A stretch of 64,000 bases of DNA from Hydractinia symbiolongicarpus (lineage: Eukaryota > Cnidaria > Hydrozoa > Anthoathecata > Hydractiniidae), in assembly GCF_029227915.1 (NCBI RefSeq), contig NC_079879.1:15190001-15254000 (forward strand). The letters run 5' to 3'. Positions 49,537-60,121 of the stretch are shown one piece after another (position 1 is the first letter of the stretch; each line of letters begins with the position of its first letter). Position numbers and translations under genes: made by a program. The notes under the pieces are model-generated. The model was given only the letters and a program-made list of their open reading frames with translations. It made no database searches and was not told where the DNA came from.

Positions 49537-49614
49537 CAGTGTGTTTGCGGCGGCCATATTTATTTTCTTGTTCTGTCTGGATTCCTCCACCGTTATTATA
49601 TAAAACTCTGCGAA

Positions 49615-49755
49615 CGAGTTCACTTTCAAAATTATGAATAGCCAAAAACGCGAAAAAAGATTCCCGTCTATTCACTTTTTTGAAAATGTGACTAGCCAAG
49701 AAAAAAATAGTTATTAGCTTATTAACTTTTTTAAAATTATGAATAGACAAGAGCA
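49615..49755. repeat. Degenerate short tandem repeat
   Basis: Three imperfect copies of an attcacttttttgaaaatt...gaatagccaag unit of varying length (about 40-70 bp) follow the MULE. Nothing else is recognised here. Confidence 0.5.
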
Positions 49756-49930
49756 ATGGCACTAATGGGCTTCTGTAATGAAGGCAATTAGTTAATGTGA
49801 TGTTTTTGCTTCGTTTTCTAGTTAAAATGACCCGCGCTAATATTTTCTAACCAAGGTAATTAGAGTCCAAACTTCCAATTCCGAGTGCGAAACTTTTTTA
49901 AAAAGTCAACTTTGTTTGTAAAAGTCCTTG

Positions 49931-49977
49931 ATTGGCTATAAACGTGTAACATTGACAAAAACATGAAAGCGCGCAAA
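49931..49977 (+). promoter_or_regulatory. Putative dUTPase promoter: CCAAT box, TATA-like box, E2F-like site
   Basis: An inverted CCAAT (attgg, 49931-49935), TATAAA (49937-49942) and gcgcgcaaa (49969-49977, complement TTTGCGCGC, fitting the E2F consensus TTTSSCGC) lie 76-120 bp upstream of the dUTPase ATG. dUTPase is a classic S-phase gene driven by E2F in animals, so the site makes biological sense. These are motif matches only. Confidence 0.5.
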
Positions 49978-50052
49978 ACATTAAAAATCGAGGTTTGCAC
50001 AGCGGGTGCTACATGTTAGATGTCCTGTGAACCTGTAAACAAAGCTAGAAAG

Positions 50053-53000
50053 ATGACTGATACTACAAATGGCAGTCATTTGACAATTAAAACAGATAAA
50101 AGTATTGAAGAACTTAAAACAGCAGGTAGTTAGCCTTTTTTTATTTTGATACCATAGCAACTCTATCTCTCTATCAAGTAGATTATTTCATCACTTCCAG
50201 GCAGAGGATAAACGCATAATTTGACTACGGTAGCTAGGCAATAACTTTATGACTTATCTTCTTTTCCTTTCTTGCATAAGGTACGAAAATTAGAATCAGA
50301 CTGTTTGTTTTATTTTAACTGCCATCCTGGACAAAAATATGGTCACAAATATAGCTATGTGATAGTTGTATTCTCTAGCTCGTCCAGCACCACAAAATAA
50401 TCTTTGTCAGACTCCAATTTAATAACACTCTCCTCCAGTGACACCTATCCTAGTCTCGTAAAGCGTATGTCTCAAACAACTTCTCGAAATTCTTTACAAA
50501 TGTTTGTTGTTTTCTTTCTCTTTTTTATAACTTTTTAATAACTTTTCGTTGTTTTCTTTCTCTCTTTTTCTCACAACTTTTTGTTGTTTCCTTTCTCTCT
50601 TTTTTAACTTTTTATTGTTTCCTTTCTCTCTCTTTTTTACAACTTCTCATTGTTTAATTTCTCTCTTTAACTTCTTGTTGGTTCTTTTCTCTCTTTTTCG
50701 AAACTAGTCCTGTAAAATTGCCCTTATCTCATGAGTACGCACACACCACAAAACGAAGTCTAAAGAAATCTTTAGTTGTTTTTTCAAGGCAATCTTGTCA
50801 GCTTAGAGAGGCCAATTTGATGTGAAATTCCTAATTTATATGCCATTGGTAACAGGCTAGGCTCAGTGGCCTGGCTAATTGAGGCAATACCCAATGTGGG
50901 TAAACAACATGCACCAATTTTGAAGCTCAATATAGTGTTTTTATATTTTAGTTCACTCAACCAGCTAGCAACCCAACTGGAAACTGCAATTAACATGAGA
51001 TAAACTATGTTTAGCTCCATATAAATTTTAAACCAGTGCAAACATTCAATCATTATTTATGGTTCTTATGTTTTTTCTCTCAGGCACCATCATTCTGCTT
51101 TTCTTGTTTGAATTGTACTCAGAAATTAAAAAAAAACACTTTGAATTATCATGCGCTAAGTTAGCAAAAGTAAGGTTTTATCCCGGGACGAGATCTCTCA
51201 TCCTGGTATGAAATTATGCTGTTTTCATTCCGGGATGAGGCTAACATGTAAATGTGCTCTAGGAACAGTAAAAAGTTTTTGTCCTATCTTTAAGTCATAT
51301 GGGGATATTTAGCATCAAAGTTGCTAAAAATAATGTTAATGTTTTATGTAGAGCATGCAGTTTTAAACTATTGGTAGCAGGCGAGGTTTTCCATATGTTT
51401 CCGTTTCTAGGGACTCAGGACTACATTGATCCCCATTAGTTTCGGTGTAAAAATTTTCTGACAGAATTTCAAAATTTCAGATCTAAAAAAAAATTATAAA
51501 ACAGGAAAAAAGGAAACAAAACAGGAGCAAACAAACTTGTAATTGTTATATAAAATCTTTTCTTTTTAAATAAAAACAAAGAAAGTTACAAATGACTGGT
51601 TAATAATAAAAAATAACAAATATGGTTAATAACCCAGGGAGCGAATTAAGTGTAAATAAATCAACAAATTTTTTTGCACAACAAAAAAATTCCAACTCCG
51701 GTGACAAGTTTGTTGATTTCGCGATCTGATTCGCGATGTGATCTTTTTTAATGCTTTTGCCATAAGTTTAATGGTGTAATCACTACCTCAAAATTGACGC
51801 TACGCTCTCTTTTTTATTCATGTAGCTGAACAAACACGCTTCTTCCTGTCATCGCCAAATTGCTACCATATTTATATTTGTTTGGAACTGTATCGCCGGT
51901 AGGCAAATTGCGAAAACATATCCGAAAAATATACAAGAGAGCATGTAAGATATCCTGTTGTGATAATCAAAACAATATGGTGTCACTGACAGTGTGCGTT
52001 GCAATTCTTTTACATCCATGATATAGACTCCTGTAAAAATATGAAAAACTTATAATTTTAAATTTACGATTTTTTATTTAAAGAGCATCTTGAGATCGCT
52101 AGTCCATAAAAACTGATTGTGATTCGTGATCCCTTAATTCGATTGTTGTAACAAATCAAAATGAACAACAAAAGTAAACGTTTTTTGTATTAAACTTAAC
52201 AGATTTTTTCCCTTTTATTTCACATTTGAATGCTGCCATCATCTTATGACACCATTTCTATCAATTTAAAATACCTTAAGGGTACAAATTTTCACAATTA
52301 TGTACTTAATTTCGCGGGTGGGGAAAGTGGTATATTTTGCAGATCGATATTCTCAAAAAAATTTGCGGATGAGGTTTTGAATTAGGTTTTTCGTTATTTT
52401 TAATCCTTGAATAACGGGTGAGAAACAGAATAATATAAGGTGTTTAATATTTTCGAAGTTTTATTTTAAAACAGGTGCCGCATTCAAAGAAAACAAACTC
52501 ATCTTTAAATTTGCCTGGAAGAAGTTAGTTTGCTTGTTATTGGCCAATGTTAATCAATTTAGTTCGTGCAAATAGTCGCCAAGTATTGTGCAGATGTAGC
52601 TAAATTTATAAAAATTACTTATTATATTTTAAATTCCAGACAAAAAGGATTGTGAGAACGACTGAAAAATTAAGGTGCAGTAGCTAACAAAAACTACGAA
52701 CGCAGTCTTCATAAAAGAGTTCAGGTGTGAGTAAGGAAAAAAATAGTTTTTTTTTGCAATTTTTTTTTTAACTTCTTTTATAAAAAAAAGTGAACTTTTT
52801 AATTGTGAAAATATTGAATTTCCGCGCCCAAAGGCGTAGGAAATTCTTTAAAACCGTCGTTTTTTTCTTTCGGAGCATTTTTTGAGAAAAAATCGACCCT
52901 GGGATTTCACATTCCTCCGTCACAGATGTAAACTTCGTACCCAAGCTCCTTAACTACTGGGAAGTCTCGTATTCACGTTTCAGGCCAAAATTGGTATTTG

Positions 53001-56000
53001 TTTTCTACAAAATTTGGCACAGTTAACAAAAAAAGTATGCTTAACATGATGGTGACATCAAAATTTTGATTTCTTGTTACCTAAATGTCATTCTAGGCCA
53101 AAATTGGTCCAAAAATTAAAACTACTTTATTTTTGACAAATTTGGGCACAATTAACAAAAAAGTATGTTGAACATGATGGTGACATCAAAATTTTGGTTT
53201 TTTGCCACCTTAAATGTCATTTTAGGCCAAAATTGGTCCAAATATTAAAACTACTTCATTTTCAACAAAAATTGGCAAAGTTAACAAAAAAAGTATGCTG
53301 AACATAATGGTGACATTAAAATTTTGATTTTTGTTACCTAAATGTCATTTTAGGCCAAAATTGGTCCAAAAATTAAAACCACTTCATTTTCAGCTAAATC
53401 TGGCACAGTTAACAAATAAAGTATGCTGAAAATGATGATGGTACAAAAGTTTGATTTTTTGTCACCTAAATGTCATTTCAGGCCAAAATTTATCCAAAAA
53501 TTAAAACTGTTTATTTTCGACAAAAATTGACACAGTTAATAAAATAAGTATGCTGAAAATGATGGTCACATCAAAATTTCTTGTCAACTAATGCCGTTTA
53601 AGACCATAAACGTTTCAATCGCAAGACTTTCAACCATGAATGATAGGCTATATTTTTTGTTAGCAATTTCTTTTAAAATGTGAGTTTATTATGACACGTT
53701 TCGTTTTGTTTGCGTTTGTTGTAAGATATAATGTCACTGGTGTGCTTTATCTTCAGAGGTTTATGCACCAAACCTCTTCGAATGTTTGGCACAATAATAC
53801 AACGAATTAGCAGGTTTTCATAGATATTTTGGTAACGCGCGGAAATTCTTAGAGCCCCCAGGGCTTCTTGTTTTTTTATAAAATAGGATAAAAATGCGAC
53901 TTTTTTCCAACAACACAATCCTCATCATTTGTCTTCCAGCTGAATGTGCTAAAAAGGTCAAATATAATTGTAAATGTTTGTGTTTATCACTTTGGAAATG
54001 AACTGTGATATTAGCATATTTTGTAACAATAACGTAATCACAACCAACTTTGTAAAAAACGATACCATTGAATTTCTTGTATCGCTTTTCTTTTGTTTGT
54101 TTTTATTTGATCAATTAAAAATCACTTGTTTCACTTTGACTTTCATTTATGCTTTTTTGAGAAAAAGTTTCATTCTACAAGCGAGCAACACTAACAATAT
54201 CAAGCTATATAAAATATTCAAAAATGTCTTCTTAGCGTCATAAAACCTTTGCTCCTTCAAAAAAAAAAAAAAAATGTGTTTTAACTCTCCGGGCAAGTGA
54301 AGATTGAAAATAAAAAATAATCCGCTAATTGAACAAAAGTGTAAGTCAAAGAAAATAATGGATGTTTTATCCAACAATAGCGAATACGACTCAGACAATT
54401 CTGTTATCATATCATTTTTTTTTAATCTCTATTCCATCAGATTTTGTAACATATTATATTTTTCCTTTTAGTTTATTTTTCACTTTGCACATCTCTCTTC
54501 TTGTGAATATGTTTTAAGTGCGAATATGAGCAGACACGCGCGTTATACAGAAGTTGTTAAAAACATCCGTAGTGACCATTTAACTATACTAAAGTGATGA
54601 TATTTTTAAAAATATTTAAAGCTCTTTTTCCCAATGTTCATTTTTTGTGTTAGTACTGCTAGCCTTTTCATCTTCATATACAAAACTATAAAAGGTACAA
54701 GGTGGAGGGTGAGCGGCTTTTAAAGATAGATGTTATATCTAAGAACAATTTTAAATTTATTTCATAAGTGTGAACAGATCTCGAGTTATGACGTATTTTT
54801 TAGCAAATTAAGGTTTGTAATTCAATAAAAAAAGTTAATTGAAGATATCTTCAAAACGAAAAATAATTACACTATAATTTTCAGATCGTTTTTAGACCAA
54901 TGTGTTGTGATTACAAAACAGTGAACACCAATCATGAAAAACTAAAAGTTTTGTAAATGGAGATGCATTTAGTAAAGGAGGGGTCATTTTTTAGCGTCTT
55001 TAAACGTCTTCAATTTTATTTCGTTTCCAATAATTTTTATATCATCTTTTAGGCAATTTTATAAACTTTCAGAAAATATACAATAATATTACAACTTCCA
55101 TGTAATTTTAATAGAAGCTATTTTAAAACATCACACTCTTTCCCTTCTCACACCTTAACCAAATAAAAAAAATAGTTTGTCGTCACACAGACTGAAAATG
55201 TTAACAAAAATACATATTTGGATTTCTATTTCAACCTCATGCTTGTTTCGAGAAATCTTCTAAAGGATCATTCTAAAAAAACGTTTCTTCCTTCACATGA
55301 AACATGTCACATTTGTCTTATAATTACAGGCTTTAATCTTAGATGCTTTCTGAAAATCATGCTCTTTTTTAGCGATAAGTGATCTCAAATAAACAAAACT
55401 TTAGCATACAGAAATGAAACAAAAGAGTCATTCAGCAAACCGCAACATAAACTGTGCAAACATCAATGGCTCGACTTGAAATTTGACGTTTTCTTAAACA
55501 TCTTTTGCGCCATGGCCATAACGGTGTTACAACTGCACATGTATATTATGTTTTACGCCATCAACACATATTTTAAATGTTTTCCACTTTCTCACAAAAA
55601 TGCAGAAGTTTTATAGAAATTTAAATACAATTTAAATGGAAGATTTGTGAGTTGTATCTCCTGTTCTTTTATACCTCCATGGATAGAAATTTAAAATTTT
55701 ACATGTGTAGTTCGAAAATTTACAAAAAAAGAAAACAATAATCCTCATCGTTATAAAAACACAAAAAGGACAGCTGGGTGGCTAAAGAACTGTGGAGCAA
55801 CTATGTACTAAAATTATCGCCTCGTAAACTCTTCAAAAAATGTTCTCAAAACAGTACATTGCAAAAAAAACCTGTTTGTTATTTGCAAGAGCTAAAAAAT
55901 ATAATTTTCAAGATTTGAAAAAAGGTGTTCAAAAGTTGAAAAATACAAAAATTACAAACATAGATTTTTTGACTTTCTTAGGGAATAAACTTTAAATTCT

Positions 56001-59000
56001 TCAAAACTTTGTATTGCTAAGAATCGCCATTTTAGATTATTGAATACACTGACCGACGAAAAATAGCATTTTTTGTTCCACAACGAAAATAACGTTTAAG
56101 CAATTGAAATTCTGAAATGAGGCTAAAGGATGCTCATGAAAAGTACTTTTTCAGGCTCAAAATATGCTTAGGTTATGCTTATGGCAAAAATATTTATTGG
56201 AATATGCCCATGAAAGACACATGATCAGGTTCAAAATAGAGCTAGCCTGTGTTGTGGTCCACTCGCCTGTGTCTGGCATGTTGCGTTTTCTTGAGGAAAA
56301 TTGTTGTCATGGGTATTGCGCATTGTTGGAATGTGTGGTTATGATTCTTTAATGTATCTCCACCTTCATGATATAATAATATTTCTTTTTTAGTTAAAGC
56401 AGCCCATAATATTGTAAACACAAGCAGACAAAATAAGTCCAAATACAATGACATTAGTGATGATAACACTGTGTTAAAGTTTAAGAAGTTATCAGAAAAT
56501 GCAACAACTCCTATTCGAGGATCTCAAAATGCTGCAGGTTTGTTTACTGCTTGTCTATAGCTAGTTTTACTTGTTATTGTTTCACAATTCTTTTTTCTTA
56601 AATTAAGACTTTATTAATTTATTTTAAAGGTTTTGATTTATGCAGTGCTGAAAACAAAGTAATTGCTGCAAATGGTCACGGCATAGTTAAAACTGACATA
56701 GCAGTTATGTTACCCAAAGGCACATATGGTAGAGTTGCACCCAGGTACAGACACTATATAAGTTGGTGTAGTACTTCCGATATTTGTGAATATTTTTATT
56801 ACTACAATATTTAATTAAAAAATTTATAAATAACAGCATTGTGGAATAAGTGAAAAGTTCTATCTGACCTGTCAGTAAGTTTGTTTATAAACCTTAGGAT
56901 ATAAGTGTAAAGGTTTTCATTTCATTAGTTATTTGGCTAATTGTTTTGATAAGATTATTTATGTGCATTTAAACTTTTATTTTGGATCCATTGGAAGCTT
57001 AATGTAAATATTTATTATCTGTAATCTTATGACCTAAGGTCTGGATTGGCAGTGAAGAATTTTGTTGACGTTGGTGCTGGTGTGGTTGATTACGACTACC
57101 GTGGTAATGTTGGTGTTGTTCTCTTTAACCATCTGCACAAGGACTTTGAAGTTACCAAGGGAATGAGAGTGGCACAGTTTATTGTCGAAAAAATATGCAT
57201 GCCAAAACTTGTACAAGTTGAGGTAAATTTGTAATGTTCAGTAATGTGGCTTAAACCAGGAATTTTTAACCTATTTTCTTTAGAAGAATGAAAAGTTTGT
57301 ATAAAATGTTTTATTAAAAAATAACACTCTTGTGCCATGAACAAATCATTAGCCTAAGTCACACGACCAAATTAATTAATAAGTCTGATTAATTAATTAA
57401 TCTAAATCTAATAAATCTGAAATTAATTAATCTGTGTGACTTCAGCGAACTATTTCTTCATTCAATTCAGTAGAAAATTCAGATTAGTTACTTCATGTAA
57501 TGAATCTTTTTGATTCATTACATGGATTCAACAGATAAAGATTAATTATTTGAAAACTCCCATGATCACACTACAGATTAATTAAGCTGGATTAATTAAT
57601 TAATTATTTAATTCCGTGTGACTGCTATAGGTAATTGTCGTCAATACTCAATGATATTAAGGTGCGAGTGCAGAAATTATCATTTTTCGTAAATTAAAAA
57701 AGGCGTAACTTTGATGAGCTGTTTCTCAGTTGTTTTTCATAGTCTGATAAAAAGTGAACCACCGCTGCTCAGCAAATTTTGTGTTCTTTTTTTTGGTTGT
57801 AAACATAATGGCTCACACGTAGCTGTTGAGACGTAAGAGGCCTGTGATCAATACATGGTTTTCACAGAAAATCAGGTGGGGCAGCACATTGACACGTTTC
57901 TGAAAGGCATTTTTTGGCTTATGAGAACTGTATCAATATAACTTTCAAAATCACGTTTTCCTTAACATCCAGGAGAGCTTTACTTCAACGTAATGTGCTA
58001 AAAACCACCTCAAAAATTTCTTTGACTCAAAGTTTTGTGTGAATAACATGGTTTATAGATCAGGTACTACATTAAGGGAGACATAGTTTGTAGCATTCAC
58101 TCTATGGCTTATTACGAATAATAATTATATATACGTATCTAGTGCATACATGTTGCCCCAAACTCTTTTCTTAGCCATATGACAAAGTTTCAGCTATAAG
58201 CTGCTGAAGCTTAGTCCGCAAGTTTAGAAAGTGCAGTGTCTAATAAATGTTAAATCGTAAGCCAATCAAAAGCCGAGAACAACAATGAAATCAAAAAAAT
58301 ATGGTAGCTGCATAATGTGTTTTCTCGCAGCCACTTAAAAGTCGATTTGAGACATGGCAAGACAAACAAGTATATATATAACTAGCTGCCTTTTCTTGAC
58401 ATTGGATAAAGATCGTCCAATGAGCCAACAAACATATTATTTCTATGTTTTATCAGTTCTATTGAATGTTTTGATCTGTAAAATACAAGAGGTAAATATA
58501 TTTTTAGATCAGTTCAGTTCACTATCCTCCAGACATGGCATTTTTGTGGTCTTTAAACGAAAGTGATGAATGCATTAAACACTTTCCCCTACAATTTAAA
58601 GAATATCAATTATCCTCACATAGCTATATACATATCATATACTCATTATTACCTGACTGTGTTGTAGATGCAAGATAATTATGTTTTATTTAGCCCTGTC
58701 CAAGATTTGAACCTGGATCTCTCATTTGCATGAGTGCATAGCCATTAGACCAACAGGGTATAAATATGCAAAACTATACAGATGTGTATTATATATGCTT
58801 AGGGATTTACACATAGCCTACTTAACTTTTTTTGTAGATATCAAAATTCAATTTTTTATTTTACAAAATAGACTGCTAAAGTTTAACTTTCTACAGATAT
58901 TTGAAAAGTTTTTCTCACGAAAAGTTTCTCTGAATGGAATACGTACCCTGATCAATTAATTTCATATGACAGAAACCTTTAAACCTCAAGTTCCTGAAAG

Positions 59001-59454
59001 TTTTTTGTATTTTACAGTAACTGATCAATCCCTAAGTAGTACTTTATAAAAGCATCTATCTGGCATCACAAAAGTCCGGATGCATACAATGTTAAAAGTA
59101 AGGAAAAAAAGAGAAGAAGGGGTTAACACGGTGATACATCCATTTCTTCTTTCCCAGAACAATAATACTATTTTTATCCATTGGCAGCTTGTTTTGAAAT
59201 TCTTGCGTTAGCCATAGTAATTTCACAGACCAGAATTTAACAGCAGAATATTGCGCGTTGCCCCACGAATGTTTCAAACATAAAATGCAGACCGACTCGC
59301 ACCTTAATATATCATCGAGTAGCCTAATTCTTGTAAATTTGATTAAAATTTGCCTTTTTTGTTTCCAGTTTAAGGTTTTTATAAAACTCTTTTCTAGGAA
59401 TTAACCGAAACTGAAAGAGGAGAAAATGGATATGGATCAACGGGACTACACTAA
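50053..59454 (+). CDS. DUT: dUTPase (deoxyuridine 5'-triphosphate nucleotidohydrolase), five exons, complete
   Basis: Exons are 50053-50125, 56394-56537, 56630-56744, 57039-57222 and 59398-59454. All introns are GT-AG with agreeing phases, and the product is 190 residues. The enzyme converts dUTP to dUMP and pyrophosphate, keeps uracil out of DNA and feeds thymidylate synthesis. It acts as a homotrimer whose active sites use motifs from all three subunits. All five motifs are present: AGFDLCSAE (72-80), [15 protein letters not shown] (101-115), [19 protein letters not shown] (123-141, catalytic Asp128), [13 protein letters not shown] (151-163) and [10 protein letters not shown] (179-188). The last has Tyr184 where most family members have the Phe that stacks on uracil. 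The N-terminal 60 residues are variable, Asn- and Lys-rich, with no clear mitochondrial signal. The start is chosen because exon 1 splices in phase and has a nearby promoter. A missed upstream or alternative first exon is possible across the 6.3-kb intron 1. Confidence 0.95.
50508..50700. repeat. Pyrimidine-rich minisatellite
   Basis: About five imperfect units of 35-45 bp built on aacttttcgttgttttct followed by a ttctctcttttt tract. The strand bias (almost no G or A on the plus strand outside short words) is striking. It is intronic in dUTPase. Confidence 0.75.
51178..51242. repeat. Short imperfect inverted repeat (cccgggatgag type)
   Basis: The words cccgggacgagat, catcctggtatgaaat and ccgggatgag lie within 65 bp and pair partly with one another around a gaaattatgctgttttcatt centre. 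This could be a very small MITE remnant. No flanking duplication was found. Confidence 0.4.
52979..53878. mobile_element. Non-coding element with internal 128-bp tandem repeats, copy 2
   Basis: Five units of about 128 bp begin near 52979 (partial), 53083, 53212, 53340 and 53468. They carry aaatgtcatttta, ggccaaaattggtcc and ggcacagttaa and are followed by the tail 53588-53878, which is about 90 percent identical to 40390-40677. The agccc/gggct hairpin at 53853-53865 precedes the point where similarity to copy 1 ends. The copy sits in dUTPase intron 1. Copy 1 has three units, so unit number varies between insertions. Confidence 0.8.
57357..57623. mobile_element. Palindromic foldback MITE
   Basis: The ends agtcacacg (57357-57365) and cgtgtgact (57615-57623) are inverted repeats. 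The arms are rich in attaatta on both sides, and a perfect 13-bp stem with a TTTTT loop sits at the centre (57494-57524). The whole 267 bp can fold on itself imperfectly. There is no coding capacity, and no clear target duplication could be read. Confidence 0.7.
57494..57524. repeat. Perfect 13-bp hairpin at the centre of the MITE
   Basis: catgtaatgaatc (57494-57506), TTTTT, then its exact complement (57512-57524). Confidence 0.95.
57657..59307. mobile_element. 1.64-kb non-autonomous element flanked by TTAA
   Basis: Perfect inverted ends ggtgcgagt (57661-57669) and actcgcacc (59295-59303) are each flanked by TTAA (57657-57660 and 59304-59307). TTAA duplication is the mark of piggyBac-type insertion. 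A reading as TA duplication with longer ends (Tc1/mariner-type) is equally compatible. The inside has no transposase frame, so it would depend on an enzyme supplied from elsewhere. It also carries a tRNA-derived sequence. Confidence 0.65.
58693..58759 (-). pseudogene. tRNA-derived sequence (tRNA pseudogene or SINE head)
   Basis: Read on the minus strand, an A-box-like TGGTCTAATGG and a B-box-like GGTTCAAATCT lie at the spacing of an internal RNA polymerase III promoter. A TpsiC stem (CCAGG/CTTGG) and six acceptor pairs (CCCTGT/ACAGGG) form. The anticodon arm is ctcat/atgag with a loop of only four bases (or six if the stem is shortened), so no normal anticodon loop exists. No CCA or poly(A) tail is evident. 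Confidence 0.65.
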
Positions 59455-59549
59455 TGTAACATAGGGACAAAACTTCCCTGTACATAGCTAATATTTTATT
59501 TATACACCACGGCGGTTTTTCATTTTGTTAAAAAATATTTACTATTATC

Positions 59550-59775
59550 ATGTCTTCGTAGTAACGTTTGTTTGTTGTACTTGCTTTTGCATTAAAGTTT
59601 GCTGAAAGTATTCTTGTTGCTTATTAATTTGTGTCTGCTGATGTTAGTAATGTTTTTCCATCAACTGTCTCTGAGCATGTGCCTGATCGCGTCGAAATTC
59701 TATTTCCTGCCTTATCATTTCCAATTTCTTTTCCCTTAACTTTCGTTCTTTTGGTTCTCTCCATGCTCTTATTTT
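59550..59775 (-). pseudogene. Gln/Arg-rich coiled-coil fragment, antisense to the dUTPase 3' end
   Basis: One minus-strand frame reads EPKERKLREKKLEMIRQEIE and on through FRRDQAHAQRQLMEK, then after one TAA continues HQQTQINKQQEYFQQT to a TGA at 59548-59550. The heptad-like charged and Gln-rich pattern is typical of C-terminal coiled coils, for example in Myb/SANT-like proteins linked to Harbinger transposons, but no DNA-binding domain is visible. It overlaps the presumed dUTPase 3' UTR. It is probably a transposon remnant, and chance is not excluded. Confidence 0.35.
59591..59596 (+). terminator. Putative dUTPase poly(A) signal
   Basis: attaaa lies 137 bp after the dUTPase stop, followed by GT-rich sequence (agtttgctgaaagtattc, ttgttgc). 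It is the nearest canonical or near-canonical signal. Confidence 0.5.
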
Positions 59776-59799
59776 TCTTCTTCAAATAGGTTATAGTGA

Positions 59800-60005
59800 T
59801 AAATTTTTCCGCGGATTTAATTTCGCGCTTGAGCTCATCTGCGAAAATCAAGCATGTCGCGGGGACTTAATTTCGCGTTTCGATATTTTGACTATTTTTT
59901 TAAAACTTGAAAAACTACGTTATGCGTACAAATCTTGGCGAGCATTTAATTTGGCGATAGACCAAATTGATTTTTTTGGCGAGCATTTAATTTGGCGATT
60001 GCAAA
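59800..60005. repeat. Direct repeats of aatttcgcg and ggcgagcatttaatttggcga
   Basis: ttaatttcgcg occurs at about 59817 and 59869, and ggcgagcatttaatttggcg occurs at about 59937 and 59979 (42-bp spacing). Similar aatttcgcg words also occur near 52308. This may be part of a dispersed repeat. Confidence 0.5.
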
Positions 60006-60121
60006 GTTATCTTTATTTTTTATGTTACAACAAATTTTATCTTAAAAGCTTTAAAAGATAAAAAAAACGTTTTTTTAAACAAGAACATATTAAAACAAAA
60101 AGAAGTCATGTAAAATTAAGC

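Larger units (their letters stand above)
43772..49545 (+). mobile_element. Mutator-like (MULE) DNA transposon with TIRs and 9-bp target duplication
   Basis: The element spans 43781-49536 (5756 bp). Its ends are inverted repeats: gaattaac at 43781-43788 pairs with gttaattc at 49529-49536, and identity continues inward for about 31 bp with one mismatch (through the ggcagtcattgcccc core). Directly outside lies a perfect 9-bp direct repeat, cagtgtgtt, at 43772-43780 and 49537-49545. Nine-bp target duplications are the usual mark of MULEs. The internal gene independently contains a MULE transposase segment, so structure and content agree. The gene occupies 44097-46853. The remaining right half (46854-49490) is non-coding, with CTAG-rich tracts near 48660-48890. 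The copy is inactive as read, because its gene carries stops and lacks domain parts. Confidence 0.92.
50126..56393 (+). other. dUTPase intron 1 (6.27 kb)
   Basis: This long AT-rich intron holds a CT-rich minisatellite, an inverted-repeat word pair near 51180, and copy 2 of the internally repeated non-coding element (52979-53878). Reading frames at 53974-54243 and 54147-54410 overlap on opposite strands, are low in complexity and show no known domain. No further gene is recognised. Confidence 0.7.
57223..59397 (+). other. dUTPase intron 4, mostly small transposons
   Basis: Almost all of this 2.2-kb intron consists of a palindromic MITE (57357-57623) and a TTAA-flanked element (57657-59307), the latter with a tRNA-derived sequence inside. 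Only about 260 bp remain outside them. The intron keeps a gtaaat donor and a tttctag acceptor. Confidence 0.75.

Noticed and set aside
53974-54410. Overlapping opposite-strand frames in dUTPase intron 1
   Set aside because: Their composition is Phe/Leu-rich as expected from AT-rich DNA, with no conserved motif, and the two frames overlap each other.
57046-57234. A separate single-exon gene at 57046-57234
   Set aside because: It is dUTPase exon 4 with an arbitrary start. It splices in phase to exons 3 and 5.
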